Part shown: positions 44,768 through 52,997 of the stretch, in pieces
Position numbering within the stretch: the stretch's first letter is position 1
Layout of the letters: each line of letters begins with the position of its first letter
Origin: Nocardia macrotermitis
GTDB taxonomy: Bacteria; Actinomycetota; Actinomycetes; Mycobacteriales; Mycobacteriaceae
Assembly: GCF_009604405.1 (NCBI RefSeq)
Contig: NZ_WEGK01000012.1
Location: 186,001-250,000, forward strand
Length of the DNA: 64,000 bases
Direction of reading: 5' to 3'
Program-made: the position numbers and the translations under genes
The notes under the pieces: generated by a model
Database searches by the model: none
Seen by the model: the letters and a program-made list of their open reading frames with translations, nothing else
Told to the model about the DNA's origin: nothing

Positions 44768-45601
44768 TCAGCCTTTGACGGCGCCCTGCATGACGCCGGC
44801 CACGATCTGGCGGCCGAGCGCGGCGAGGACGATCACAATCGGGATGGTGGCGAGGGTGGTCCCGGCCAGGACCAGCGAGTAGTCCACGTAGTAGCCGCTC
44901 TGTAGTTCCTCGATGGCGACCTGCGCGGTCGGGTTGTCGGCGTCGAGCACGACCAGCGGCCAGAAGAAGTCGTTCCAGGCCGTCATGAACGTGAACATGG
45001 CCAGGAACGCCGCGGCCGGGCGGACCGCGGGCAGGCAGACGTGCCAGTAGATGCGGATCATCGAGCAGCCGTCCACGCGGGCGGCCTCCACCAGCTCGTC
45101 GGGAATCGCGTCGAGGGTGTACTGGCGCATCCAGAACACCCCCAGCGCGGACACCAGGCTCGGCGCGATGACCGCGGTGAGATGCCCGGTCCACCCCAAC
45201 TTCGACATCGCGATGTACAGCGGGATGACACCCAGTTGCGTGGGCAGCGCCAGGGTCGCGACGACGAACAGGAACAGCGGCTGCCGCCCCCGGAACCGGA
45301 GTTTCGCGAACGCGAATCCGGCCAGGGTCGCGAACAGCACCGTGGAGGCCGCCACCGTGCCGGACACGATCACGCTGTTGCCCAACGACTTCCAGAACGC
45401 CACCGCGTGCACGGCCCGGCTCGCGTTGGCGAGAAAGTTGCCGCCGGGCAGCAGCGGCGGGATCTTGTCGCCCAGCATCCCGTTGTCCCGGCTGGCGACC
45501 AGGAACGACCAGTAGAACGGGAACGCCGAACCGAGCACGAACGCCAGCAGGAGCCCGTAGACCCAGAGGCCGCGCAACTGGGTCCAGCCCGATCGCCTCA
45601 T
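44768..45601 (-). CDS. cebG: CebG-like sugar ABC transporter permease
   Basis: The 277-residue six-helix permease has the EAA motif ELVEAARVDGCSMIRIYWHVCLPA (core VEAARVDGCS, LPAVRP). It pairs with the CebF-like permease; the start overlaps that gene's stop (ATGA). Assignment to a cellobiose system rests on gene order with bglC and the CebR-like operators; the specificity was not tested. Confidence 0.88.
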   Translation of the reverse strand: MRRSGWTQLRGLWVYGLLLAFVLGSAFPFYWSFLVASRDNGMLGDKIPPLLPGGNFLANASRAVHAVAFWKSLGNSVIVSGTVAASTVLFATLAGFAFAKLRFRGRQPLFLFVVATLALPTQLGVIPLYIAMSKLGWTGHLTAVIAPSLVSALGVFWMRQYTLDAIPDELVEAARVDGCSMIRIYWHVCLPAVRPAAAFLAMFTFMTAWNDFFWPLVVLDADNPTAQVAIEELQSGYYVDYSLVLAGTTLATIPIVIVLAALGRQIVAGVMQGAVKG

Positions 45602-46530
45602 TTCTCACCGCCCGCGGCCAGCCGCCTGGTCAGCAGGAAGTTGACTACCGCGAACAGCAGGATCACGATCATCAGCGCGCAGCCGATGGCGGCGGCGTAG
45701 CCGAGCTGCTGGGTCTCGAACGCCGACTGGTACAGGTACAGGGAAATGGTCTGGAACTGGTGTTTCGAGCCGCCGTTGTTGGACCCCGGCTGGGCGTCGA
45801 ACAGTTTCGGTTCGGTGAAGATCTGCAGGCCCCCGATGGTCGAGGTGACGATGATGAAGATCAGCGTCGGCCGCAGCAGCGGCAGCGTGATGCTGACGAA
45901 CCGCCGCACCGCGCCGGCGCCGTCCACGATCGCCGCTTCGTACAGCTCCCGCGGAATCGCCTTCATCGCCGCCAGCACGATCAGGGCGTTGTATCCGGTC
46001 CAGCGCCAGTTCACCATCGTCGCGATGGCGATGTGGCTGGCGAATCTATTTGCCTGCCAATCGATTCGGTGCACACCGACGATCTCCAGCAGCGCGTTGA
46101 TCAGGCCGTAGGTCGGCCCGAACAGGTTGGTGAAGATGACCCCGACCGCGACCAGGCTGGCCGCGTAGGGAAGCAGCACGGCCGTCCGCCAGACCGTCGG
46201 GAAGCGGGTGACCCGGTCCAGCAGCGCCCCCAGCAGTACCGCGACCACGATCTGCGGCCCGCTGGACAGCACGAAGATGCTCACGGTGTTGAGCAGCGCT
46301 GTCCAGAACTCGTCGTCGCCGAGCAGCGCGCTGTAGTTGCCCAGTCCGGCGAACCGCGGGTGGTCGGCGCCCAGCTCCCAATGGAACAGCGACACATAGA
46401 CGGTGTAGAGCAGCGGGAACACCCCCACCACCCCGAAGATCACGAAGAACGGCGCGATGTAGAGGTAGGGCGACAGCTTCCGATCCAGCTTCGCGAATCG
46501 GGCGGCGCCGGACCGTTGTGCGAGGAACAT
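45598..46530 (-). CDS. cebF: CebF-like sugar ABC transporter permease
   Basis: The 310-residue permease has six helices with the EAA motif RELYEAAIVDGAGAVRRFVSITLPLL (core YEAAIVDGAG, ITLPLLRP). The N-terminal ALLGDDEFWTALLNT loop precedes the core. It lies nine bases after the binding-protein gene and overlaps cebG. As in Streptomyces, no ATPase gene is linked; a shared MsiK-type ATPase encoded elsewhere is expected. Confidence 0.88.
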   Translation of the reverse strand: MFLAQRSGAARFAKLDRKLSPYLYIAPFFVIFGVVGVFPLLYTVYVSLFHWELGADHPRFAGLGNYSALLGDDEFWTALLNTVSIFVLSSGPQIVVAVLLGALLDRVTRFPTVWRTAVLLPYAASLVAVGVIFTNLFGPTYGLINALLEIVGVHRIDWQANRFASHIAIATMVNWRWTGYNALIVLAAMKAIPRELYEAAIVDGAGAVRRFVSITLPLLRPTLIFIIVTSTIGGLQIFTEPKLFDAQPGSNNGGSKHQFQTISLYLYQSAFETQQLGYAAAIGCALMIVILLFAVVNFLLTRRLAAGGEK

Positions 46531-46539
46531 GCCGGACCG

Positions 46540-47814
46540 CTACTTGCCGACGAGCTTCTCGGCGCCCTCGACGACCTGTTTCCAGCCGTCGGCCGGCGAG
46601 GTGCCCTGTTCGACCGCCGTGAGCGCGGGTTTGACGACGCTCTCCTGGATCTGGCCGTCCTTGGGTCCCTTGTACTGCGCGTGTCCGACCTTCATGGCCT
46701 GCGCGGCGAACAGCGCGCCGGAATGCACGCCACCGAAGTAGTCGTCGGTGGCCGACAACAGCGCCGGATCCCGCAGTGCCTGCACCTGGCTCGGGAACGG
46801 GCCCTTCGCCCCGAACGCCTTGATCTGCTGCTCGGGCGCGGTCAGCCAGGCCGCCAGTGCCGCGGCCTCCTCGGGATGCTTGCTCTGCTTGGGCACGGTC
46901 AGGAACGAGCCGCCCCAGTTGCCGCCGCCGCCCGGGAAGGCTTCGGTGACAGCCCATTTCCCGCTGTTGCCGGGTCCCGCGTTCTCCTTGATGACGCCGA
47001 GCATCCAGCCCGGGCAGACCGTGGTGGCGAAGGCGCTCTGCTTGAATCCGGTTTGCCACTCGGGGCTGAACGAGGTCAGCTTGGCGGACTCACCGTCGAC
47101 GATGGCGGCGGTCACCTTGTCCCAGGCCGACTTCAGCGGCGGGTTGCTGGAGATGGTGAGTGCGTCGTCGGTGCCGAAGTAGCCGGTGTCGAGCTGGTTC
47201 ACCATGGAGTTGAAAACCTGTGAGCCCGAATCGAACCAGGGCGTGTGGGTGGCGGCGACGTACTGCCGCCCCGCCGCGAAGTAGCTGTCCCAGGTGGCGA
47301 ACAGCGGTTTCACCGCGTCGGGGTCGGTCGGCAGCCCGGCCGCGGCGAACATGTCCTTGCGGTAGCACATGGCCAGCGGGCCGATGTCGGTGCCGTAGCC
47401 GATCCATTTGCCGTCCTTGGACTTTCCCTCCTGGTACTTCCACGGCAGCCAGCGGGCCGGGGTGACGTCCTTGGGGCCGATCGTGGCGAGGTCGTTGAAC
47501 TTGCCGGACTTGTCGGCGATGTCGGAGAGGTGCCCCTCCTCGATCGCGACCACGTCCGAAAGTCCGGATCCGGCAGCGAGTTTGGTGAGCAGGTCCTGGT
47601 GGTACGGTCCGCCCTGGCCGGTCTTGCGCAGCGTGACGGTGATGCCGGGATGGGCCCGCTGGTACTCCTGCACCAGGTTCTCGTAACCGAATTCGCCGAA
47701 CGTGGCGACGGTCAGTGTGATGCCGCTGCCACCGCCGGCGCAGCCGCTGATGCCGCTGGTCCCGACCGCGAGCACGGCGCATGTGATGAGCACTTTGCGG
47801 AGTATGTGTCGCAC
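46540..47814 (-). CDS. cebE: CebE-like cello-oligosaccharide-binding lipoprotein
   Basis: This family 1 solute-binding lipoprotein of about 424 residues has the lipobox ISGC followed by a Gly-rich spacer. The mature protein begins ITLTVATFGEFGYENLVQEYQ, like other sugar-binding proteins, and includes AWLTAPEQQIKAF near the C-terminus. I prefer GTG 47814, which has GAGGAG seven bases upstream, over ATG 47829, which has none. A CebR-like operator lies 37 bases upstream. Confidence 0.9.
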   Translation of the reverse strand: MRHILRKVLITCAVLAVGTSGISGCAGGGSGITLTVATFGEFGYENLVQEYQRAHPGITVTLRKTGQGGPYHQDLLTKLAAGSGLSDVVAIEEGHLSDIADKSGKFNDLATIGPKDVTPARWLPWKYQEGKSKDGKWIGYGTDIGPLAMCYRKDMFAAAGLPTDPDAVKPLFATWDSYFAAGRQYVAATHTPWFDSGSQVFNSMVNQLDTGYFGTDDALTISSNPPLKSAWDKVTAAIVDGESAKLTSFSPEWQTGFKQSAFATTVCPGWMLGVIKENAGPGNSGKWAVTEAFPGGGGNWGGSFLTVPKQSKHPEEAAALAAWLTAPEQQIKAFGAKGPFPSQVQALRDPALLSATDDYFGGVHSGALFAAQAMKVGHAQYKGPKDGQIQESVVKPALTAVEQGTSPADGWKQVVEGAEKLVGK

Positions 47815-47850
47815 GTTCGAACTCCTCATTGATCAAACTTGGGACCGCCC

Positions 47851-47864
47851 TGGGAGCGCTCTCA
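47851..47864. promoter_or_regulatory. CebR-like operator 1
   Basis: TGGGAGCGCTCTCA differs at one base from the 14-base CebR operator TGGGAGCGCTCCCA of Streptomyces. It lies in the cebE promoter region. Confidence 0.85.
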
Positions 47865-47872
47865 GAGATGAA

Positions 47873-47894
47873 TGAGAGTGTGACTCCGCTCTCA
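47873..47894. promoter_or_regulatory. Spaced inverted repeat in the cebR-cebE intergenic region
   Basis: TGAGAG (47873-47878) and CTCTCA (47889-47894) are inverted across ten bases and match the half-sites of the two CebR-like operators. Confidence 0.45.
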
Positions 47895-47944
47895 ACCCCT
47901 GTCAATAGCCTATTAATGGGCTCGAAGTGGCGACGAATTAGCTA

Positions 47945-47958
47945 TGGAAACGCTCTCA
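47945..47958. promoter_or_regulatory. CebR-like operator 2
   Basis: TGGAAACGCTCTCA shares the CGCTCTCA half with operator 1 and lies 54 bases before the regulator start, suggesting autoregulation. Confidence 0.7.
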
Positions 47959-48011
47959 GAGATGTGTAACCTCGAGGGCGTTGACGGTCCGGTCCGTGGG
48001 AGGTGAAACGA

Positions 48012-49040
48012 GTGTCCGCTCGGCCCGGGCCCAACCGGCCCACCCTCGAGGATGTCGCCGCCTACGCCGGGGTCTCGCGGTCCACGGCATCGCGGGCCCT
48101 CAACGACGACGCCTACGTCAGCGCCCCCGCGCGCGACGCGGTGCGCACCGCCGCGGCCCGGCTGGGCTACACCACCAATCTGGCGGCCCGGTCGCTGGTC
48201 ACCCGCCGCACCGGGGCGATCGCGCTGGTGTTGTCGGAGCCGGAGGCGAAGGTGCTCGACGACCCGTACTTCGGTGCGGTGATCCGCGCCGCCTACGCCG
48301 AATTGTCCACGCACGGTGGACAATTGCTGGTGATGTTCGTCGACAACCACGCCGATGTGCCGCGCGTGGTCAGCTTCCTCGACGGTGGCCACGTCGACGG
48401 CGCGTTGGTCTTCGCCCCGCACCGCGGCGATCTGCTGCCCGGCGCGCTGGGCACGCTGCGGATCCCGGTGGTGTTCGGTGGCCGCACGCACAGCGGCCGA
48501 CGAGCCCAGCACGTGGTCGACTTCGACAACGCCGCCGGCGCCCGGCTCGCGGTCGATCACCTCGTGGACCAGGGTCGCCGCCGGATCGCGACGGTATCCG
48601 GCCCGGCCGAACATCCCGCCGCCGCCGACCGGCTCGCCGGCTGGCGCGCCGCGATGCGCGATCGCGGGGTGCGGGGGCGGAATCTGGTCGAGTCCGGGGA
48701 CTTCACCATCGCCGGGGGCGAGGAGGCGATGCGCCGGCTGCTCGATCGCGCCCCCGAACTCGACGCGGTGTTCGCCGCCAGCGACCCCATGGCCGCCGGT
48801 GCGCTGCGGGCGCTGGCCGCAGCCGGCTGCCGGGTCCCCACCGACGTGGCCGTCATCGGTTTCGACGATCACCCGACCCTCGCCCCGGCAACGACACCGC
48901 CCCTGACATCGGTCCATCAGGACCCCCGGGAACAGATCCGCGCGATGGTGGAGATCCTGCTCCGGCTGACCACCGGCCAGCAGGTCCCCGGCGAGCGGGT
49001 CGTGCTGCCGGTGTCGCTCACCATCCGCGCCTCCACCTGA
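48012..49040 (+). CDS. cebR: CebR-like LacI family repressor
   Basis: The 342-residue LacI regulator has the helix-turn-helix PTLEDVAAYAGVSRSTASRA at about 11-30, followed by a hinge and sugar-binding core; VIGFDDHPTLAPATTPPLTSVHQDP is the usual C-terminal element. GTG 48012 is preferred because GGAGGTGA lies five to six bases upstream; GTG 48003 is possible. It diverges from cebEFG-bglC, with matching operators between. Cellobiose relief of repression is inferred from the Streptomyces model. Confidence 0.9.
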   Translation: MSARPGPNRPTLEDVAAYAGVSRSTASRALNDDAYVSAPARDAVRTAAARLGYTTNLAARSLVTRRTGAIALVLSEPEAKVLDDPYFGAVIRAAYAELSTHGGQLLVMFVDNHADVPRVVSFLDGGHVDGALVFAPHRGDLLPGALGTLRIPVVFGGRTHSGRRAQHVVDFDNAAGARLAVDHLVDQGRRRIATVSGPAEHPAAADRLAGWRAAMRDRGVRGRNLVESGDFTIAGGEEAMRRLLDRAPELDAVFAASDPMAAGALRALAAAGCRVPTDVAVIGFDDHPTLAPATTPPLTSVHQDPREQIRAMVEILLRLTTGQQVPGERVVLPVSLTIRAST

Positions 49041-49393
49041 CCGGCCCGAAACCCGGACAACTTCGCCGCTGTCCGCGTGGGATCGGCGGCGGACCATGTC
49101 GCGCTCGGTCTCCCAGCGCCGCTACAACGTCGCCTTCGACGCCCTGGCGCGGCCGCGCGACTGCCTCGAACGTCAACGCGTCGAAACCGACCTCGCCCAC
49201 CGGTTCCGCCATGGCGACTCGTCGCCGACCACCACTGAACCGCGTCGCCGCGTTCCCGCACACCGGGACTTCGATTGCCCCGGCACGGCATTGATCGTGT
49301 GATGCACGTCATGCCCGACGACAAGCACCCCGCCCCGTGTGGGCGAAGTCGCGGCACCAGATTCGGATGGGTGCGCGTGAAAGGACGCCGGCC
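49041..49393. other. Region without a recognised gene before the degraded cluster
   Basis: This 353-base stretch has short frames on both strands but none is protein-like. It may be decayed coding sequence belonging to the remnants that follow. Confidence 0.4.
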
Positions 49394-49806
49394 ATGGATC
49401 CATCGCCACAGGACACGCCGACCGTAGGCCCCGGGCCCCCACCCGAGGCGTCGTGGACGCCTCGGGTGATCCTCTCGCTGTTCGGGATCGTGCTGGTCGT
49501 CGAACTGCTCTCGCTCAGCTATCAGATGATCTCGGTGTCGCTGCCGCTGATCGCCGGGCACTTCCACACCACCCAGGGCGCCTGGCTGTTGACCTCGTTC
49601 CTGCTCGTCGGGGCGGTCACCGCACCGCTGCTCGGCAAGCCGACATCCACGGCAAACGCAAACTTCTGCTCACCGCGATCGCGCTGACGGCCGCGGGATC
49701 GCTCCTGTCGGCGGTGGCGCCCAGCTACGGCCTGCTGATCGCCGGACGTGCCCTCCAAGGCTTCCTGGTGCCCTGTATGTTCTTGTCCTACTCGCTGATT
49801 CGCGAT
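49394..49806 (+). pseudogene. Frameshifted and truncated MFS (DHA2-like) transporter
   Basis: The first frame (from ATG 49394) encodes an MFS N-terminus up to GAVTAPLLGK. At about 49639 the frame shifts; the continuation ADIHGKRKLLLTAIAL...LQGFLVP is in another frame, consistent with loss of four bases. The coding signal ends near SYSLIRDV at about 49806, where sequence from an oppositely oriented SDR gene begins. About 140 of an expected 450-500 residues remain. Confidence 0.85.
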
Positions 49807-50064
49807 GTCCAGCCGCCCGTACTCGGCCACCGCGGTATCCACCATCGCCTCGATCTGCGACTGCCGCGTCACGTCCGTATGCACGAATCTCGCACGCACA
49901 CCCCAGGTTTCACGCAACCACCGCGCGGTGTCCGCGCCCGCGGTCTCGTCGATCTCCGCGACCAGCACGTCCGCGCCCGCGCGAGCCAGTGCGCCCGCGA
50001 TCCCGCGACCGACGCCCATCCCCGCGCCGGTGACGATCGCCGCCCGCCCGTCCAACTTGCCCAT
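49803..50064 (-). pseudogene. Truncated short-chain dehydrogenase
   Basis: The start GKLDGRAAIVTGAGMGVGRG is a normal SDR N-terminus with the TGAGMGVG cofactor motif. The sequence is good up to AEYGRLDI, where LVNNAG should follow; instead the frame runs into the antisense of the MFS remnant. The catalytic Ser, Tyr and Lys are lost. Confidence 0.85.
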
Positions 50065-50110
50065 GGGGCACCTCCGTATTCGGTCCCGCGAGCGCCGATG
50101 CCTTGCGGCG

Positions 50111-50300
50111 CTAGCGCGGGCGCGGAACGGTCTTGTCGATGAACAACGCCTCCACCGAGACGCACAGCTCGCCGTCGGCCGTGCGGATCTCGCCGACCGT
50201 GCCGACCTTGCGACCGTCCTGCCACGTCATCCGGGTGATCGACACCGGACTGGTCCGCCAGTACTCCCTGTGCGGGCCACCCGGCAATGGGCGATACCGG
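50111..50300 (-). pseudogene. Possible thioesterase (hotdog fold) C-terminal remnant
   Basis: The last 60 or so residues of a leftward frame (REYWRTSPVSITRMTWQDG, then GEIRTADGELCVSVEALF) resemble the closing strands of an acyl-CoA thioesterase. Upstream the frame loses protein character. It lies just upstream of the SDR remnant on the same strand. The identification is tentative. Confidence 0.4.
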
Positions 50301-50360
50301 CTGGCCGTGCTGAACGAACCGGCTTCCCGCGGCGGGTCCCGGGCGATGCACGCTGCGAGT

Positions 50361-50445
50361 GGGCGCGCGGCTCCGGATCTCCTTCCCGCGCAACCACTTT
50401 CCGCTCGTGCCGGCACGGCGTCAGCTACTGTTCGCCGGCCAGGCG
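50361..50445 (+). pseudogene. Fragment of a PDR/VanB-type ferredoxin reductase
   Basis: About 28 codons (RLRISFPRNHFPLVPARRQL, then LFAGQAI) match the segment of phthalate-dioxygenase-reductase-like enzymes that ends the flavin domain and starts the NAD domain, where xRNxFPLVPARRxLFIAGGIG is usual. Nothing on either side continues it. Confidence 0.6.
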
Positions 50446-50469
50446 ATCTTCTCGTGCGCCCGGACCCGG

Positions 50470-50632
50470 CGTCCTGCACCCGCAGAGCCTGCACTACTTC
50501 GCTGACGAGATTCCCGAAGACCTGGGGAGCATCGAGGAGTCGGACATCAGGACCTGGCGGCTGTGCTTCGCGGATCCGCAGCCCTACGCGCGCGAACAGT
50601 TCGACCAGACCTACCGCTGGCCGGTCGAATGA
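50470..50632 (+). pseudogene. Unrecognised C-terminal gene fragment
   Basis: In a different frame from the reductase fragment, about 50 codons end EDLGSIEESDIRTWRLCFAD then REQFDQTYRWPVE and a stop. The composition is protein-like with balanced acidic and aromatic residues, but the family is not recognised. Its end overlaps the convergent TetR gene. Confidence 0.4.
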
Positions 50633-51315
50633 GGCCCGCTCGCGGATTCGCCCGCGGTCGCTTGCAGTCCGGCGAGGAACATATCGATGGTGTGGTCGAA
50701 GTCGGGCCGGCAGTCGACATCGATGAGGGCGGGCAAAGTGCGGTGCAGGTTCGGCAGTTGCTCGGCGGTGACGGTGCGGCAAAACCAGTCGGTGATCGGT
50801 TCATCCGGTGCGCCGGTGGCATCGGCGATATCGCCGGTTCGCGCCAGAACGCTGCCGAACAGCATCGCCAGCAGTGACCGGTAGTGCCGGACCGCGGCGC
50901 GTTCGTCCAGACCCGCGTCCAGCAGAGCACCCAGCAGGGCATCGATGAACCGAAGCGCGCCCGGCGAGCGCGGGTTGGCCTGCCCTGCCGCCAACGCACC
51001 GACAACAGCCGGATACGCGGAGAAACAGATGTTGGCGTGGTGACACAACGCCCGAACACGCTGCGGCCAAGGGAGTTCCGGATCGGGTAGCTCGATCTGC
51101 TCGAACACCCGCGCCGCCATGCCGTCGAGGAGATCACGCTTGTTGCGAACGTGGTTGTACAACGACATCGCCTCGACCCCGACCATCGCGGCGAGCCGCC
51201 GCATCGACAACTTGGCCCACCCTTGCGTATCGACCAGGTTCAACGCTGCGTCGAGCACCCGCTCACGGGTAAGCGTTTCTCGCCGTGCCGTCACCAGCGC
51301 TCTCCTCGGATCCAT
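50611..51315 (-). CDS. TetR family regulator
   Basis: The 234-residue regulator has an N-terminal helix-turn-helix (RERVLDAALNLVDTQGWAKL, then MRRLAAMVGVEAMSLYNHVRNK) and a ligand-binding C-terminal domain of the TetR_C type. ATG 51315 gives a short extension; GTG 51294, preceded by AGGAG, may be the true start. It diverges from the nitroreductase gene, with two perfect operators between, so it most likely represses that gene and itself. The ligand is unknown. Confidence 0.92.
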   Translation of the reverse strand: MDPRRALVTARRETLTRERVLDAALNLVDTQGWAKLSMRRLAAMVGVEAMSLYNHVRNKRDLLDGMAARVFEQIELPDPELPWPQRVRALCHHANICFSAYPAVVGALAAGQANPRSPGALRFIDALLGALLDAGLDERAAVRHYRSLLAMLFGSVLARTGDIADATGAPDEPITDWFCRTVTAEQLPNLHRTLPALIDVDCRPDFDHTIDMFLAGLQATAGESASGPHSTGQR

Positions 51316-51321
51316 CTGCCT

Positions 51322-51340
51322 GTACTTACATTGTAAGTAC
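51322..51340. promoter_or_regulatory. TetR operator 1
   Basis: GTACTTACATTGTAAGTAC is a perfect inverted repeat (eight-base arms, three-base spacer) directly upstream of the TetR gene. Confidence 0.8.
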
Positions 51341-51351
51341 TGACGACATAC

Positions 51352-51366
51352 ACTTACTAAGTAAGT
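51352..51366. promoter_or_regulatory. TetR operator 2
   Basis: ACTTACTAAGTAAGT repeats the ACTTAC-N3-GTAAGT pattern of operator 1, with centres 28 bases apart, and lies 20 bases from the nitroreductase start. Confidence 0.8.
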
Positions 51367-51385
51367 TTTTGCGAAGGAGCGTGCG

Positions 51386-52012
51386 ATGGACAACGACACC
51401 CTGCTGACTACCACTCGTTCGGTACGCCGGAAGCTGGACCTCGGCCGCCGGGTAGAACCGGAACTGCTCGCCGAATGCCTGCGTATCGCGCAGCAGGCAC
51501 CCATGGCAGGCTCTCTCCTCGAGAGCTTCCGGTGGCTTGTCGTCGACGACCAAGAGACGAAAACCCAACTAGCACAATTCATTCGCTCGGGTGGCGAGAA
51601 ATCCCAGGCCGCGTACGGCCACCTCGTGCCACCTCGTACGCTGGCATCGGGCCAGCACCTGCTGGCAGTACTGGAACGCATCCCCGCCTACGTGATGGCG
51701 TGCCTCCCCGGGCGGCCCAGTGGTGACAACGCGAGTTCGACCGCTTTCTACGGCTCGGCGTATCCGGCGGTGTGGAGCCTGCAGTTGGCGTTGCGTACTC
51801 GCGGGCTGGGCAGCACCATCGTCGGATACCACCTCGCTGAATTCGAAGCCGAGACCGCCCACATTCTGGGCATCCCACCAGAGATCACCCAGGTGGCCAC
51901 GCTCGCCATCGGCTACACGACCACCTCCACCTTCCGCCCGGCCACCCGCCCACCGTTGGAACAGATCACCTACCACAATCGATGGGGAACGACCTCCAGC
52001 CTGTTCGGATAA
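51386..52012 (+). CDS. Nitroreductase family protein
   Basis: The 208-residue FMN-dependent reductase has the N-terminal phosphate-binding Arg cluster RSVRRKLD, the APMAGSLLESFRWLVVDD strand and the YGSAYPAVWSLQLALRTRGLG helix region typical of the family (read as AYPAVWSLQLAL then RGLGSTIVG). Expected to reduce nitro, quinone or related compounds. ATG 51386 follows AAGGAG. TetR control suggests induction by its own substrate class. Confidence 0.9.
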   Translation: MDNDTLLTTTRSVRRKLDLGRRVEPELLAECLRIAQQAPMAGSLLESFRWLVVDDQETKTQLAQFIRSGGEKSQAAYGHLVPPRTLASGQHLLAVLERIPAYVMACLPGRPSGDNASSTAFYGSAYPAVWSLQLALRTRGLGSTIVGYHLAEFEAETAHILGIPPEITQVATLAIGYTTTSTFRPATRPPLEQITYHNRWGTTSSLFG

Positions 52013-52220
52013 GGGCACGAAACCGACCTCGCAACATTCTGCAACCAGCAAACACCGGACTTTCAGTGCCACAACCGATCTCGCGGCGCAGACGGCCGGG
52101 CCGGCAGCACGAGGAGATGTTCGGTAATGCTCCCAGGGACAGCCACGGTTCCCCATCGAACTCCGCTCTGCCGCTGGTCACGGGACTCGAGACGGCCAGC
52201 ACTGAATTAGGGTGTTCCGG

Positions 52221-52997
52221 ATGCCCGACCCACTGCATTTCGATACCCATGCTGAGGTTTACGACCGGGCCAGGCCCCCGTATCCGGCCGTGCTCTGGGC
52301 CGAGTTGCAGGATCTCGGGGTGCTACGGCCAGGAATCCGGGCCGTTGATCTCGGTGCCGGTAGCGGACTGGCCACCGGGCCACTGCTCGAGGCGGGCGCG
52401 TCGGTCGACGCGGTCGAACCGGGCCCGGCCCTGGCGGATCGTTTGCGGCGGCGGTACCCGGCCGCGGTCGTGCACGTCGATACCGCGGAGCAGGTTCGGC
52501 TACCGACAAGCTTCTACGATCTCGCGGACGCGGCCACCGCCGTGCACTGGTTCGATCTGAACGTGGTCGTACCCAGACTGCATCGCGTGTTGCGACCCGG
52601 CGGCCATTTCGCCGTGTGGCGCAACGCCTTCAGCGACCCGAGTGTCCCGGTCACGCCCTTCTGCGAGCGAGTCGCCCAGATCGTGGCCCGCCGGACTGCC
52701 GTGGAACCACGTCGCGCGCACGGCGAACTCGAGACCGACGCATGGGCGGCGAGCCTGACCACCAGCGGGCATTTCGCAACCACGCATATTCGCCACTTCT
52801 CGTGGTCGATCAGCATGCGGACCGACCAGATCCGCGACCTGTTCACCACATTCAGCAACTGGAACCCCACCGAAGTGGACAATGATTCGCGCTCACGCTC
52901 GATCGATCACTGCCGGTGTCGATCTCTGGCGCCGGGTGCGCGCACCGGCGCGGATCAGTACCACGATCATCGCCAGATAGGGTGCGGCATCGGATAA
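52221..52997 (+). CDS. SAM-dependent methyltransferase with probably damaged C-terminus
   Basis: The class I methyltransferase has motif I AVDLGAGSGLATGPLLEAG, the acidic end of strand 2 in DAVEPGPAL, and motif IV in LADAATAVHWFD. The fold is intact up to LFTTFSNWNPTEVD near residue 218, where relatives finish with a Gly-rich loop and a strand pair. Here the frame continues as SRSRSIDHCRCRS with no family character and runs 105 bases into the convergent permease gene. ATG 52221 or GTG 52212 may start it. Confidence 0.75.
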   Translation: MPDPLHFDTHAEVYDRARPPYPAVLWAELQDLGVLRPGIRAVDLGAGSGLATGPLLEAGASVDAVEPGPALADRLRRRYPAAVVHVDTAEQVRLPTSFYDLADAATAVHWFDLNVVVPRLHRVLRPGGHFAVWRNAFSDPSVPVTPFCERVAQIVARRTAVEPRRAHGELETDAWAASLTTSGHFATTHIRHFSWSISMRTDQIRDLFTTFSNWNPTEVDNDSRSRSIDHCRCRSLAPGARTGADQYHDHRQIGCGIG

